Shown piece by piece: positions 6,946-12,476 of a DNA stretch of 12,476 nucleotides. Made by a program: the position numbers and the translations under genes. Within the stretch, counting starts at the first letter, position 1, and each line of letters opens with the position of its first letter. Origin of the DNA: a bacterium (lineage in GTDB: Bacteria > BMS3Abin14). The notes under the pieces were generated by a model. The model was not told where the DNA came from and searched no databases. It saw only the letters and a program-made list of their open reading frames with translations. The stretch covers positions 625,124-637,599 of the forward strand of contig CP070682.1 of assembly GCA_020352595.1 (NCBI GenBank), in the 5' to 3' direction.

Positions 6946-8091
6946 GTGAGCGCAAGATTGAGGATCCTGGCCCTTCTGGCCCTGGCGGCCTTCGCCTTGC
7001 ACGGGTGCAACGGCAGCAACAGCGCCGCGAAGCAGGCCACGGTCGCCCTGGCGACGGTTTTCGGCGGCCTCTCCTTCACCCAGCCGGTGGGGATCCACCA
7101 GTCCCCGGCGGACCAGGACGTCTGGTTCGTCCTCCAGAAGGCCGGCCAGGTGCTCATGGTGGACGCGGGCGTGGCTCCCGTGGCGGCCCACACGGTCCTG
7201 GACCTCTCCGGCACCGTGGACGCGGCCTTCGAGGGGGGGCTCCTGGGGATGGCTTTTCATCCCTCCTTTTCCGGCAGCGGAGACGTCTTCCTCTATTACA
7301 CGGTCGACGGGTCGCCCATGGTGTCGCGCCTGTCCAGGTTCCACATGGCGCCGGACGGCTCCATTGACCCGGGCTCGGAGTCCCTGGTCCTCGCCGTGGA
7401 CCAGCCGGCCGAGAACCACAACGGCGGGTGCATCGCCTTCGGTCCCGACGGGTACCTCTACGTCGGCCTGGGTGACGGTGGAGGGGCGGGGGATCCCTTC
7501 GGCAACGGCCAGGACACCACCACCCTCCTCGGGGCTATCCTGAGGATCGATGTGGGCCCGGCCCCCTACGCCATCCCCGCCGGAAACGTCTTCGCGGCCT
7601 CATCCACGGACCGCGGAGAGATCTACGCCTGGGGCCTGAGAAACCCCTGGCGCTTCTCCTTCGACAGGTCCACCGGTTCTCTCTGGGCCGGCGACGTGGG
7701 TCAGAACGCCTGGGAGGAGATCGACCTCATCCAGAACGGCGGAAACTACGGCTGGAACATCAAGGAGGGCGACCACTGCTACGCGGTGACGCCGTGCGAC
7801 GACCCGTCGCTGACCGACCCTGTAGCCGAGTACGACCACAGCGAGGGCAGGTCCGTCACCGGGGGCTACGTCTACCGGGGGAGCAGCCTCCCCTCCGTTG
7901 CGGGCATGTACATCTTCGGGGATTTCGTCTCCGGGAGGATCTGGGGCCTGGACGCCGCCCAGCCGTCCTCAGGAAAGCAGCTTCTGGCCTCCACCCCGCT
8001 GAACATCGTCTCCTTCGCCGAGGACCAGGCAGGGGAACTGTACGTGGTGGACTACGGCGGGGGTGTGTACAGGATCACTTCTCCTCCCTGA
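6946..8091 (+). CDS. Putative lipoprotein of the glucose/sorbosone dehydrogenase (GSDH, PQQ-type six-bladed propeller) family
   Basis: The 381-residue product starts with a positively charged, alanine/leucine-rich signal peptide ending in ALHGC (C21), a plausible lipobox although histidine at -2 is unusual; Lgt would modify it. The rest is a GSDH-like beta-propeller: LLGMAFHPSF (99-108), ENHNGGCIAFGPDGYLYVG (156-174, with H158 in the position of the proposed catalytic histidine), LLGAILRID, IYAWGLRNPWRFSFD (226-240), GDVGQNAWEEID, NYGWN and VTGGYVYRG. Family members oxidise aldose sugars with PQQ, but many have unknown activity; substrate and cofactor are not decided here. The GTG at 6946 follows GGAGG by 5 bases and is exactly where the signal peptide begins; an ATG 42 codons earlier would bury the signal. 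It is a single-gene unit, divergent from xfp and convergent with the nickel/cobalt transporter operon. Confidence 0.88.
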   Translation: MSARLRILALLALAAFALHGCNGSNSAAKQATVALATVFGGLSFTQPVGIHQSPADQDVWFVLQKAGQVLMVDAGVAPVAAHTVLDLSGTVDAAFEGGLLGMAFHPSFSGSGDVFLYYTVDGSPMVSRLSRFHMAPDGSIDPGSESLVLAVDQPAENHNGGCIAFGPDGYLYVGLGDGGGAGDPFGNGQDTTTLLGAILRIDVGPAPYAIPAGNVFAASSTDRGEIYAWGLRNPWRFSFDRSTGSLWAGDVGQNAWEEIDLIQNGGNYGWNIKEGDHCYAVTPCDDPSLTDPVAEYDHSEGRSVTGGYVYRGSSLPSVAGMYIFGDFVSGRIWGLDAAQPSSGKQLLASTPLNIVSFAEDQAGELYVVDYGGGVYRITSPP

Positions 8092-8115
8092 AGGTAGGTT
8101 CAGAGGGGATGACCA

Positions 8116-8130
8116 GGGACGGAGCGTCCC
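8116..8130. other. Hairpin between convergent GSDH-like and cbiO genes
   Basis: GGGACG (8116-8121) pairs with CGTCCC (8125-8130) around a GAG loop, inside a looser outer pairing of AGGGGA (8104-8109) with TCCCCT (8144-8149). It lies in the 61-bp convergent gap. There is no T-run on either strand, so it is only a possible end structure for the two messages. Confidence 0.3.
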
Positions 8131-8152
8131 GGAGCCCTGCGTGTCCCCTGTC

Positions 8153-8911
8153 TCACCCCGTCCCCTCACCGCAGACGGGGCAGCCCCTGAGCCCCAGGGG
8201 GATCTCCAGGTTGCTCGACGCCAGCAGTTGCCCGTCGCGCATGATCCTCTCCGTCGGCCCGTCGGCGATGATGCGCCCCTCCCGGATGACCAGGGTCCTT
8301 CGGCAAAGGTCCATGACCATGTCCAGGTCGTGGGTGGCGATGATCTTGGTGTGCTGGAAGCCTTTCAGCAGTTCGATGAGGGTCCGCCTCGCCCTGGGGT
8401 CCAGGTTGGACGTGGGCTCGTCCATGACCAGGATGTCGGGGGACATGGACAGCACGGTGGCGATGGCCACGGCGCGCTTCTCCCCCCCGGAGAGCCTGTA
8501 GGGAGGGCGGTCCTTCAGGTGCAGCGCGCCCACCACCTGGAGGGCCGCCTCCACCTTTTTCGTCACCTCCTCCGGCGGCAGACCCAGGTTGAGGGGCCCG
8601 AAGGCCACGTCGTCGAAGACGGTGGGCATGAACAGCTGGTCGTCCGGGTCCTGAAAGACCAGCCCCACGGCGCGGCGCACCATCCGCAGGTTCTCCCTCG
8701 TGAGGGGGCTGTCGCCCACCCTCAGCTCCCCGCTGACCGGCCTCAGGTACCCGTTGAGATGCAGCAGCAGAGTCGACTTTCCGGCGCCGTTGGCCCCGAC
8801 GATGGCCACGGACTCACCGTGGGTGATGCGGAAGGTGATCCCGCGCAGCACCTGGGTGCCGTCGGGGTAGGTGAAGTGGAGGTCGCGTGCCTCGACGATG
8901 TGGTGGCTCAT
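8153..8911 (-). CDS. cbiO: ECF nickel/cobalt transporter ATPase (CbiO/NikO)
   Basis: This 252-residue ABC ATPase powers the energy-coupling-factor transporter formed with the two genes upstream. It has Walker A GANGAGKST (39-47), the Q-loop glutamine in VFQDPDDQLF (Q87, typical of ECF ATPases), the ABC signature LSGGE (140-144), Walker B ILVMDEP (160-166) and switch histidine in ATHD (H194). The start ATG at 8911 overlaps the cbiQ stop (ATGA), which indicates translational coupling; an upstream GGAG lies inside cbiQ. A longer in-frame opening to 9385 is ruled out because it lies within cbiQ. The C-terminus ends in GLRGCPVCGEGTG, a CPVC pair outside the ATPase fold. Metal specificity is judged from the NikMN subunit rather than from this protein. 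Identification is secure. Confidence 0.95.
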   Translation of the reverse strand: MSHHIVEARDLHFTYPDGTQVLRGITFRITHGESVAIVGANGAGKSTLLLHLNGYLRPVSGELRVGDSPLTRENLRMVRRAVGLVFQDPDDQLFMPTVFDDVAFGPLNLGLPPEEVTKKVEAALQVVGALHLKDRPPYRLSGGEKRAVAIATVLSMSPDILVMDEPTSNLDPRARRTLIELLKGFQHTKIIATHDLDMVMDLCRRTLVIREGRIIADGPTERIMRDGQLLASSNLEIPLGLRGCPVCGEGTG

Positions 8912-9720
8912 CTCATGAACTCCGAGAGGGTGCTCCCCAGGTAGGAGGGGAGGTTGAAGAACCGCATGACGGCAAAGAAGGCCACCCATCCCAGGACGAA
9001 GGCGAACTCGCGCCGCCCGAAGGAGAGGGGGCGCATGACCCGGACGCTCCCGTCGAAGCCGCGGCACCACATGGCCGAGTGGATCCTCTGGGCCCGGTCC
9101 AGGGTCCTGAGCAGGAGGTGCCCCATCAGGGACCCGTAGGCGGGAAGTCCCATCCCCCTCCCGTTGAACACCCTCAGGGAGCGTGCCCGGACCATGGCGG
9201 TGGCCTCCTCCACGAGAACGAAGAGATACCTGTAGAGGAAGAGGAGCTGGATGGCGAAGAAGCGGGGAGCCCCGAGCCTTTCCAGGGCCATGCAGACCGT
9301 GTTGAATCCCGTCACGGCCACGAAGGTCATGGCGGCCCCGACGGTGAGGGTGAAACGCATGAGGATGGAGACGAAGGAGACCCACCCCCCCGAGAGGGCA
9401 AGGGCTCCGATGCGGATGTGAATTTCCTGGTCCAGGAGGGGGTTGAAGATCCCCACCAGCACGGCGAAGGGCGATACCAGGAGGACCTTCCTGAAGACGT
9501 AGCCGGCCGGCAGGTTGCCGGCCGCCAGCAGGTACAGGGGATAGAACAGGAAGGGGATGAGGCTGGAGATCTCGTATTTGCCGAAGGACACAACCGTGGC
9601 GATGAAGGCGAGGGTGGTGACGAGTTTGGCCCGGGGGTCCAGGCGGTGGACGGCCGTGTCCTGCCCGGCCAGGGTGTCCAGGTAGCCGATGTCTTGAAAG
9701 TGCCTTTCGATCCTGCCCAT
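8908..9720 (-). CDS. cbiQ: ECF nickel/cobalt transporter T-component (CbiQ/NikQ)
   Basis: The 270-residue membrane protein is the transmembrane coupling subunit that links the ATPase to the substrate-binding NikM/CbiM. It has the CbiQ opening (short amphipathic start with HRLDPRAKL at 25-33), several hydrophobic segments (about 33-50, 52-68, 80-92, 113-145, 150-172, 240-256) and the two coupling motifs that contact the ATPase: RARSLR (178-183) and AMWCRGFDG (217-225, the A-x3-R-G form). The ATG at 9720 is used because AGGGG lies just upstream and the product begins like other CbiQ proteins; an in-frame ATG at 9792 would add 24 unrelated residues. It lies 96 bp after nikMN and overlaps cbiO by 4 bp, giving the order nikMN-cbiQ-cbiO. 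Identification is secure. Confidence 0.95.
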   Translation of the reverse strand: MGRIERHFQDIGYLDTLAGQDTAVHRLDPRAKLVTTLAFIATVVSFGKYEISSLIPFLFYPLYLLAAGNLPAGYVFRKVLLVSPFAVLVGIFNPLLDQEIHIRIGALALSGGWVSFVSILMRFTLTVGAAMTFVAVTGFNTVCMALERLGAPRFFAIQLLFLYRYLFVLVEEATAMVRARSLRVFNGRGMGLPAYGSLMGHLLLRTLDRAQRIHSAMWCRGFDGSVRVMRPLSFGRREFAFVLGWVAFFAVMRFFNLPSYLGSTLSEFMR

Positions 9721-9816
9721 GGATCCCCTATTGTCCGTGGCCCGGGTTTCGGCGGCAGGCTGGAGCGGGAGGCTGCGGAAACCGCAAGGCAAGCGGCATG
9801 TGCGCCACCGGGGGCC

Positions 9817-10878
9817 CTATGATCCTGCCGGTCCTCCCCTTGCCGCTGCGTTGTGCCGACGCTTGAGGAAGAAACCCGCGGCCCCGGCTATGAGGAGCGT
9901 CAGGAGACCCCCCACGAGCCCCGAGACCGCCTTGCCCGCCCCGGTGGCCGAGCCGTCCGGTGTCCCGTCGGTTGCGGCGGCCGGCTCCCTGCGGCCCCCT
10001 TCCCTGAAGCCGTAATCCGGCAGGACGGCCGTCCTGTCCTGCAGGTCGCCGGCAATGTCGTGCACTTCCCCCGCCGTGCTCCCGGGGGCGCCGGGCCCGG
10101 AAATCCTTGAAAGGGCCCACTCCAGGCCGTCGGGACGCACTGAGGCGAAATAGCTCACGCCCCCGCCCAGCACGATGGCGGCCCCCAGAAAGACGGCAGC
10201 CAGGGCGCGCGGCGAAAGGGCGGGTCCCGTGGCGGGCTCGGTTTCCCTGAGGATCTCGGGCCTGGCCTTGACCACGAAGAGGACCACCGCGGCGGTGGCC
10301 AGACCCTCCACGAGCCCGATGGCGAGGTGGATGGGCTGCATGAGGAACAGGAATGTCCGCAGGGGCAGTTCGGAGATGCCTGACAGCCAGGTTTCCAGGA
10401 CGACGCCGAGGGCTCCCAGCTGAAGGCCCGCCACGGCCCCCGCAAGGGCGCCCGTCGTGATCCTCCACCTTTTCATGTGGCCCCCCGCGATCTTCCGGTA
10501 GATGAAGGGGTAGGCGACGAAACAGGGAAAGAAACCGAGGTTGAGGATGTTGCATCCCAGGGCAAGAAGGCCGCCGTCGGCGAAAAACAGGGCCTGCACG
10601 GTGAGCACCGAGGCCAGTGTGAGGAAGGCGGCCTGCGGTCCCAGGAGAGCGGCGAGGATGAGCCCTCCGCCCAGGTGACCGCTGGATCCCGTGGCGGGTA
10701 TGGTGAAGTTGACCATCTGGGCGGCGAAGATGAAGGCTCCGAGGACCCCCATGAGGGGGATGCGGTGACCGTCGAGCTCCTCCCTGAGCTTCCGGGATGA
10801 ATGCCCCACCGCACCCGCGGTAGCCGCCCAGGCGGCCGCGCCCACGACGGGTGATATCAGCGCGTCGGCCATGTGCAA
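9817..10878 (-). CDS. nikMN: Fused NikM-NikN (CbiM with PDGLE domain) nickel/cobalt ECF substrate-binding subunit
   Basis: The 353-residue protein is the metal-capturing membrane subunit. The N-terminal part (about 1-215) is CbiM/NikM: MHMADALISP at the start, FTIPATGSSGHLGGG (58-72, H68) and several membrane helices. The C-terminal part (about 222-345) has two helices (about 224-245 and 317-338) around a periplasmic loop containing VRPDGLEWAL (PDGLE motif, 247-256) and LPDYGF, as in NikN. The PDGLE form is associated with nickel systems, while cobalt systems use CbiN, so nickel is the more likely substrate. The start is placed at TTG 10878: in known NikM structures the metal is held by the N-terminal amine, His2 and a His near position 67, and only this start gives Met1-His2. 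AGGGAG lies about 9 bases upstream. A GTG at 10905 would add nine residues, destroy this N-terminus and lie inside a likely operator. Confidence 0.92.
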   Translation of the reverse strand: MHMADALISPVVGAAAWAATAGAVGHSSRKLREELDGHRIPLMGVLGAFIFAAQMVNFTIPATGSSGHLGGGLILAALLGPQAAFLTLASVLTVQALFFADGGLLALGCNILNLGFFPCFVAYPFIYRKIAGGHMKRWRITTGALAGAVAGLQLGALGVVLETWLSGISELPLRTFLFLMQPIHLAIGLVEGLATAAVVLFVVKARPEILRETEPATGPALSPRALAAVFLGAAIVLGGGVSYFASVRPDGLEWALSRISGPGAPGSTAGEVHDIAGDLQDRTAVLPDYGFREGGRREPAAATDGTPDGSATGAGKAVSGLVGGLLTLLIAGAAGFFLKRRHNAAARGGPAGS

Positions 10879-10898
10879 AACGGTCTTCTCCCTGAGTT

Positions 10899-10926
10899 GT
10901 GCCACTATTTATATAATTAGTAGCAC
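10899..10926 (-). promoter_or_regulatory. Candidate NikR operator upstream of nikMN
   Basis: GTGCCACTA (10899-10907) and TAGTAGCAC (10918-10926) form an inverted repeat with 8 of 9 matching pairs around a 10-bp AT-rich spacer. Counted as two 6-bp outer half sites separated by 16 bp, the total of 28 bp equals the known E. coli NikR operator geometry (GTATGA-N16-TCATAC), although the half-site bases differ. It sits 21-48 bases before the nikMN TTG start and overlaps the likely -10 region, as expected for nickel-dependent repression. No nikR gene is in the window. Confidence 0.6.
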
Positions 10927-10946
10927 CTGATGCACCGTTAAGTCAA
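10917..10946 (-). promoter_or_regulatory. Candidate nikMN promoter
   Basis: On the minus strand, TTGACT (reverse complement of 10941-10946) is a good -35 element. With an 18-bp spacer it is followed by TACTAA (10922-10917), a weak -10 that lies inside the inverted repeat; an AT-rich TATATAAAT follows slightly further downstream. The -35 is mirrored by TTTGACT at 10984-10990 on the other strand, which fits a divergent promoter region. Confidence 0.4.
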
Positions 10947-10991
10947 ATTCAATCACACTTTCCGGCATCGGCCGGCGCGAAGGTTTGACTA

Positions 10992-11020
10992 TTGAGTTCG
11001 CCCCCTTTCTGTGCTATTTC
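10992..11020 (+). promoter_or_regulatory. Candidate promoter for the cold-shock gene leader
   Basis: TTGAGT (10992-10997) is followed after 17 bp by TATTTC (11015-11020), which is preceded by TGC to make an extended -10. Transcription would begin near 11027 and produce a leader of about 140 bases. A second, weaker pair is TTGAGA (11049-11054) with TATAGG (11070-11075) at 15-bp spacing. Confidence 0.4.
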
Positions 11021-11083
11021 AGGGGCGTGGGGAGCGATGGATTGCCGCTTGAGAGTCGTAAAATACTGTTATAGGTGAGTCGG

Positions 11084-11112
11084 GCACAGGGGAAGGGTCT
11101 GTGCTTTTTTTT
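11084..11112 (+). terminator. Intrinsic terminator inside the cold-shock gene leader (attenuator or sRNA end)
   Basis: GCACAG (11084-11089) pairs with CTGTGC (11099-11104) and is followed directly by eight T (11105-11112). The 6-bp stem with a 9-base loop plus T-run is a standard intrinsic terminator. It lies about 58 bases before the cold-shock start codon and downstream of the candidate promoters. It therefore either ends a short transcript of roughly 60-90 bases or attenuates the cold-shock gene. The minus-strand nikMN gene is transcribed in the other direction, so it is not that gene's terminator. Confidence 0.65.
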
Positions 11113-11114
11113 GT

Positions 11115-11137
11115 GCTGGTGGAAGGGGTCCATCAGC
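11115..11137 (+). other. Second hairpin in the cold-shock gene leader
   Basis: GCTGGTGGA (11115-11123) pairs with TCCATCAGC (11129-11137), nine pairs with one G-U, around AGGGG. It lies between the leader terminator and the AAGGAG ribosome binding site (11157-11162). No T-run follows, so it is more likely a structural element of the leader than a terminator. Confidence 0.45.
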
Positions 11138-11169
11138 CAGGTGTCACAGCAACAAAAAGGAGCAGGGAA

Positions 11170-11373
11170 ATGGCAGAGGGTTCTGTAAAGTGGTTCAACG
11201 ACGCGAAAGGTTTCGGTTTCATCCAGCAGGACGATGGCCCTGATGTGTTCGTTCACTTCTCGGCCATCACCATGGAGGGTTTCAAGACCCTGCAGGAGGG
11301 GGACAGGGTCAGCTTCGACATCGTCGAGGGGCAGAAGGGCCCCCAGGCGGCCAATGTGAGGAAGGCGGGATAG
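11170..11373 (+). CDS. csp: Cold-shock domain protein (CspA family)
   Basis: The 67-residue protein is a single OB-fold cold-shock domain that binds single-stranded RNA and DNA and melts RNA secondary structure, acting as an RNA chaperone or anti-terminator. It has the family start [15 protein letters not shown] (residues 4-18, including RNP1 KGFGFI) and RNP2 VFVHFS (27-32), and ends in GPQAANVRK, the usual length and ending. The ATG at 11170 follows AAGGAG by 7 bases; an in-frame ATG at 11101 lies inside the leader terminator and is rejected. The gene is monocistronic, with a structured leader and a strong terminator 30 bases after its TAG. Whether it is cold-induced or constitutive cannot be read from the protein. 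Since cold-shock proteins can melt terminator stems, the leader terminator could be a target of self-regulation; that is inference. Confidence 0.96.
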   Translation: MAEGSVKWFNDAKGFGFIQQDDGPDVFVHFSAITMEGFKTLQEGDRVSFDIVEGQKGPQAANVRKAG

Positions 11374-11402
11374 CCCCCGCCGAAGCCTGGATCCGAACCC
11401 AG

Positions 11403-11429
11403 AGCCCGGCCCGAAGGCCGGGCTTTTTT
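11403..11429 (+). terminator. Rho-independent terminator of the cold-shock gene
   Basis: AGCCCGGCC (11403-11411) and GGCCGGGCT (11416-11424) form a perfect 9-bp stem around a CGAA loop, followed by a run of T through 11429. This is a textbook terminator 30 bases after the stop codon. Confidence 0.93.
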
Positions 11430-11576
11430 ATGGAAGGGTGGGATCCGGTATCGGCAGCAGCGGCTCCGGTGACGACGTCAGGCAGTCCAGCACAAGGTCC
11501 ACCCAGCATGGAAGGGGCGCCTGGATCGATCCCGGCGTCCTGCGCTTCGGGTCGCATGAGAAAGCCCGGCTGACGG

Positions 11577-11609
11577 AAAAAGACCAGGGGGCCCGGGAGC
11601 AGCCGGCCC
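11577..11609 (-). terminator. Weak candidate terminator of the DUF1499 gene
   Basis: On the minus strand, downstream of the DUF1499 stop, a GC-rich hairpin (11589-11593 with 11605-11609, 5 bp) is followed 8 bases later by a run of five T (11581-11577). The short stem, 11-base loop and gap before the T-run make this a weak candidate. The rest of the 11430-11633 gap shows no gene. Confidence 0.3.
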
Positions 11610-11633
11610 GCCTTCCCCGTTCCCCCCGACCAT

Positions 11634-12125
11634 TTAGCCGCGTTCCAGGTACCTTTTCCTGATCCTCTCCACCCGGCGGCGGTTCACCCCGAGATCCCAC
11701 GTCCCGGTACGGGAGGCCGACCGAACGTGGACGATCCCTTCTCCGGGAAGGGCCATGAAGGTGACGTCGTCCACGAAGCCCAGGACGGACCTGAACTCGG
11801 CCCGGATAAAGGTTTCGGACTTTTCCGTCACCTTCGTCCGGGGCATGGATAGGATGATGGTGGCCAGGCGACCGATGGACTCCGGCGCCGTCCCGACGAG
11901 GGGGAAGGGTTGGACCCGCCGCGCGGCATCGCGGGCCAGGCTGGACACGCAGTTGGGGGTGTCGGGGCAATCAGGAAAAGCAACGGCATTGCCCCGGGCG
12001 TCGTCAGGAGCCTGGATCTCGTTTGCCATGATGGGAACCGTCCATGGGAGCAGCAGGACCAGGGCGGCCGCCGCGCACGTCCTCCGCACTCTGGACGCTG
12101 GACTCTGGACTGGCGCGGCACGCAT
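11634..12125 (-). CDS. DUF1499 family protein, probably exported
   Basis: The 163-residue product has a basic start and a hydrophobic stretch (about residues 17-34, ending near PIMA) that looks like a signal peptide. It continues with the DUF1499 domain: CPDTPNCVSS (53-62), LSMPRTKVTE (92-101), AEFRSVLGFVDDVTF (109-123), VHVRSASRTG (132-141) and DLGVNRRRVERIR (144-156). The family is widespread in proteobacteria, cyanobacteria and plants and has no established biochemical function. The ATG at 12125 is preceded by GAGGT and gives a 163-residue protein. However, codons 5-12 run through a short repeat that also lies upstream of the gene, so the GTG at 12089 (yielding RRTCAAAALVLLL as the signal start) is a real alternative, though it lacks an obvious ribosome binding site. 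It lies just after the DUF2207 gene on the same strand. Family call is strong. Confidence 0.85.
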   Translation of the reverse strand: MRAAPVQSPASRVRRTCAAAALVLLLPWTVPIMANEIQAPDDARGNAVAFPDCPDTPNCVSSLARDAARRVQPFPLVGTAPESIGRLATIILSMPRTKVTEKSETFIRAEFRSVLGFVDDVTFMALPGEGIVHVRSASRTGTWDLGVNRRRVERIRKRYLERG

Positions 12126-12150
12126 CTTACCTCGGTACTCTTGACATTGG
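12088..12150. repeat. 14-bp degenerate repeat array across the DUF1499 gene start
   Basis: ACTCTGGACGCTGG (12088-12101) is followed directly by ACTCTGGACTGG (12102-12113), and after a 23-base interruption by ACTCTTGACATTGG (12137-12150), which matches the first unit at 11 of 14 positions. Then ACTTCGGG begins a further partial unit. On the minus strand this reads as GTCCAGAGT/GTCCAGCGT-type units. Such repeats are usually intergenic, yet here two units lie inside the annotated 5' end of the DUF1499 gene. Confidence 0.6.
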
Positions 12151-12163
12151 ACTTCGGGCTGCC

Positions 12164-12189
12164 GGTAAAACGCCGGTCTGCGTTTTACC
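12164..12189 (-). terminator. Candidate terminator hairpin at the end of the DUF2207 gene
   Basis: GGTAAAACGC (12164-12173) and GCGTTTTACC (12180-12189) form a perfect 10-bp stem around CGGTCT. The TAA stop of the DUF2207 gene (12187-12185) lies in one arm. On either strand an A-run precedes and a T-run ends the stem, as in bidirectional terminators, but only the inner pairs are G-C and no free T-tail follows, so termination strength is uncertain. Confidence 0.45.
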
Positions 12190-12476
12190 AACCCCCTCCT
12201 CCACCACCACCGCCGCCGCCGGAACCTCCTCCCCCGCCGAACCCGCTGGAGGACCCGGGTGCCGTGGAAGACGACGAGATGGCGGACCCGAGGGAGGAGC
12301 CCAGGGACGAGGCGAACCGCCCGGAGTGCATGCTGTCCCAGCTGCGGCCCCTGTACCAGCGCGGCGCGTAGTGCTCCGTCTCGGCGGCCCGCCGCAGGAC
12401 GTCCGCGAACTTCTCGGACCACTGCTGGTCCACCTCCAGGGCCAGGGCGTAGGGAAGGTACTTCTCGAACAGTTCC
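12185..12476 (-). CDS. C-terminal fragment of a DUF2207 family membrane protein
   Basis: The reading frame is open from the window edge at 12476 to the TAA at 12187-12185, giving 96 residues. It reads ELFEKYLPYALALEVDQQW and then SEKFADVL, the typical post-membrane segment of DUF2207 proteins. After that come APRWYRG, a serine-rich stretch (SSLGSSLGSAISSSS) and a glycine tail ending in GGGGW. DUF2207 proteins are predicted membrane proteins with a large N-terminal external domain; their function is not known. The poly-glycine/serine tail with a terminal tryptophan is a feature of the family, not an artefact. An ATG at 12433 is internal and not the true start. The N-terminal domain and membrane segments are outside the window. 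The frame and family are well supported. Confidence 0.8.
   Translation of the reverse strand, partial: ELFEKYLPYALALEVDQQWSEKFADVLRRAAETEHYAPRWYRGRSWDSMHSGRFASSLGSSLGSAISSSSTAPGSSSGFGGGGGSGGGGGGGGGGW

Noticed and set aside
8887..9822. A 311-codon plus-strand open frame opposite cbiQ
   Set aside because: Charged, low-complexity antisense translation over a well-supported membrane protein gene.
10879..10984. Cobalamin riboswitch before the transporter operon
   Set aside because: No convincing B12-box or the extended conserved helices in the roughly 100 bp available; the palindrome suggests protein-based nickel control instead.
11014..11256. An 80-codon minus-strand open frame over the cold-shock leader and gene start
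   Set aside because: It covers the antisense of a leader terminator and of conserved cold-shock codons, has no clear ribosome binding site and no family features.
12190..12250. Runs of CCACCACCGCCGCC as a microsatellite or CRISPR-like repeat
   Set aside because: They encode the glycine-rich C-terminal tail typical of DUF2207 proteins and have no spacer structure.

Overview
The window is GC-rich, Gram-negative-type chromosomal DNA of ordinary housekeeping and accessory genes. It holds eleven complete or partial protein genes on the minus strand or plus strand, close-packed and with clear Shine-Dalgarno sites, several of them using GTG or TTG starts. The presence of Lgt plus a putative lipoprotein, a fused NikM-NikN transporter subunit, a TIGR04190-like radical SAM protein and DUF1499/DUF2207 proteins suggests a deltaproteobacterial-type lineage (Desulfobacterota/Desulfuromonadota or similar). 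That placement is inference from family flavour only. No phage, IS element, CRISPR array, tRNA or rRNA was seen.

Layout. Position 1-120 (+) is the end of a DUF1566/Lcl-C-terminal protein, closed by a perfect 12-bp hairpin terminator. Converging on it is a minus-strand run: phosphoketolase (xfp, 6697-4316), a B12-fold/radical SAM protein (4193-2436), a stand-alone M41 (FtsH-type) peptidase domain without an AAA+ ATPase (2198-1704), a small class I SAM methyltransferase with a TTG start (1638-1075), and Lgt with a GTG start (996-169). These are collinear but have gaps of 65-237 bp, so a single operon is not certain.

Divergent from xfp is a glucose/sorbosone-dehydrogenase-fold lipoprotein (6946-8091, +). 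Facing it is a minus-strand energy-coupling-factor nickel/cobalt transporter operon: nikMN fusion (10878-9817), T-component cbiQ/nikQ (9720-8908) and ATPase cbiO/nikO (8911-8153, overlapping cbiQ by 4 bp). A 28-bp inverted repeat with NikR-operator geometry (two 6-bp half sites separated by 16 bp) lies just before nikMN, so the system is probably nickel-responsive.

Divergent from nikMN is a cold-shock-domain gene (11170-11373, +). Its leader contains a complete-looking intrinsic terminator followed by a second hairpin, so either a small RNA is made there or the gene is controlled by attenuation. The window ends with two minus-strand genes: a DUF1499 protein whose 5' end runs through a 14-bp intergenic-type repeat, and the glycine-rich C-terminus of a DUF2207 membrane protein.

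The most noteworthy items are the cold-shock leader terminator, the NikR-like operator with the TTG start that restores the essential Met-His N-terminus of NikM, the ATPase-less M41 peptidase, and the repeat-derived N-terminus of the DUF1499 gene. I did not find evidence for a wholly new multi-gene system.
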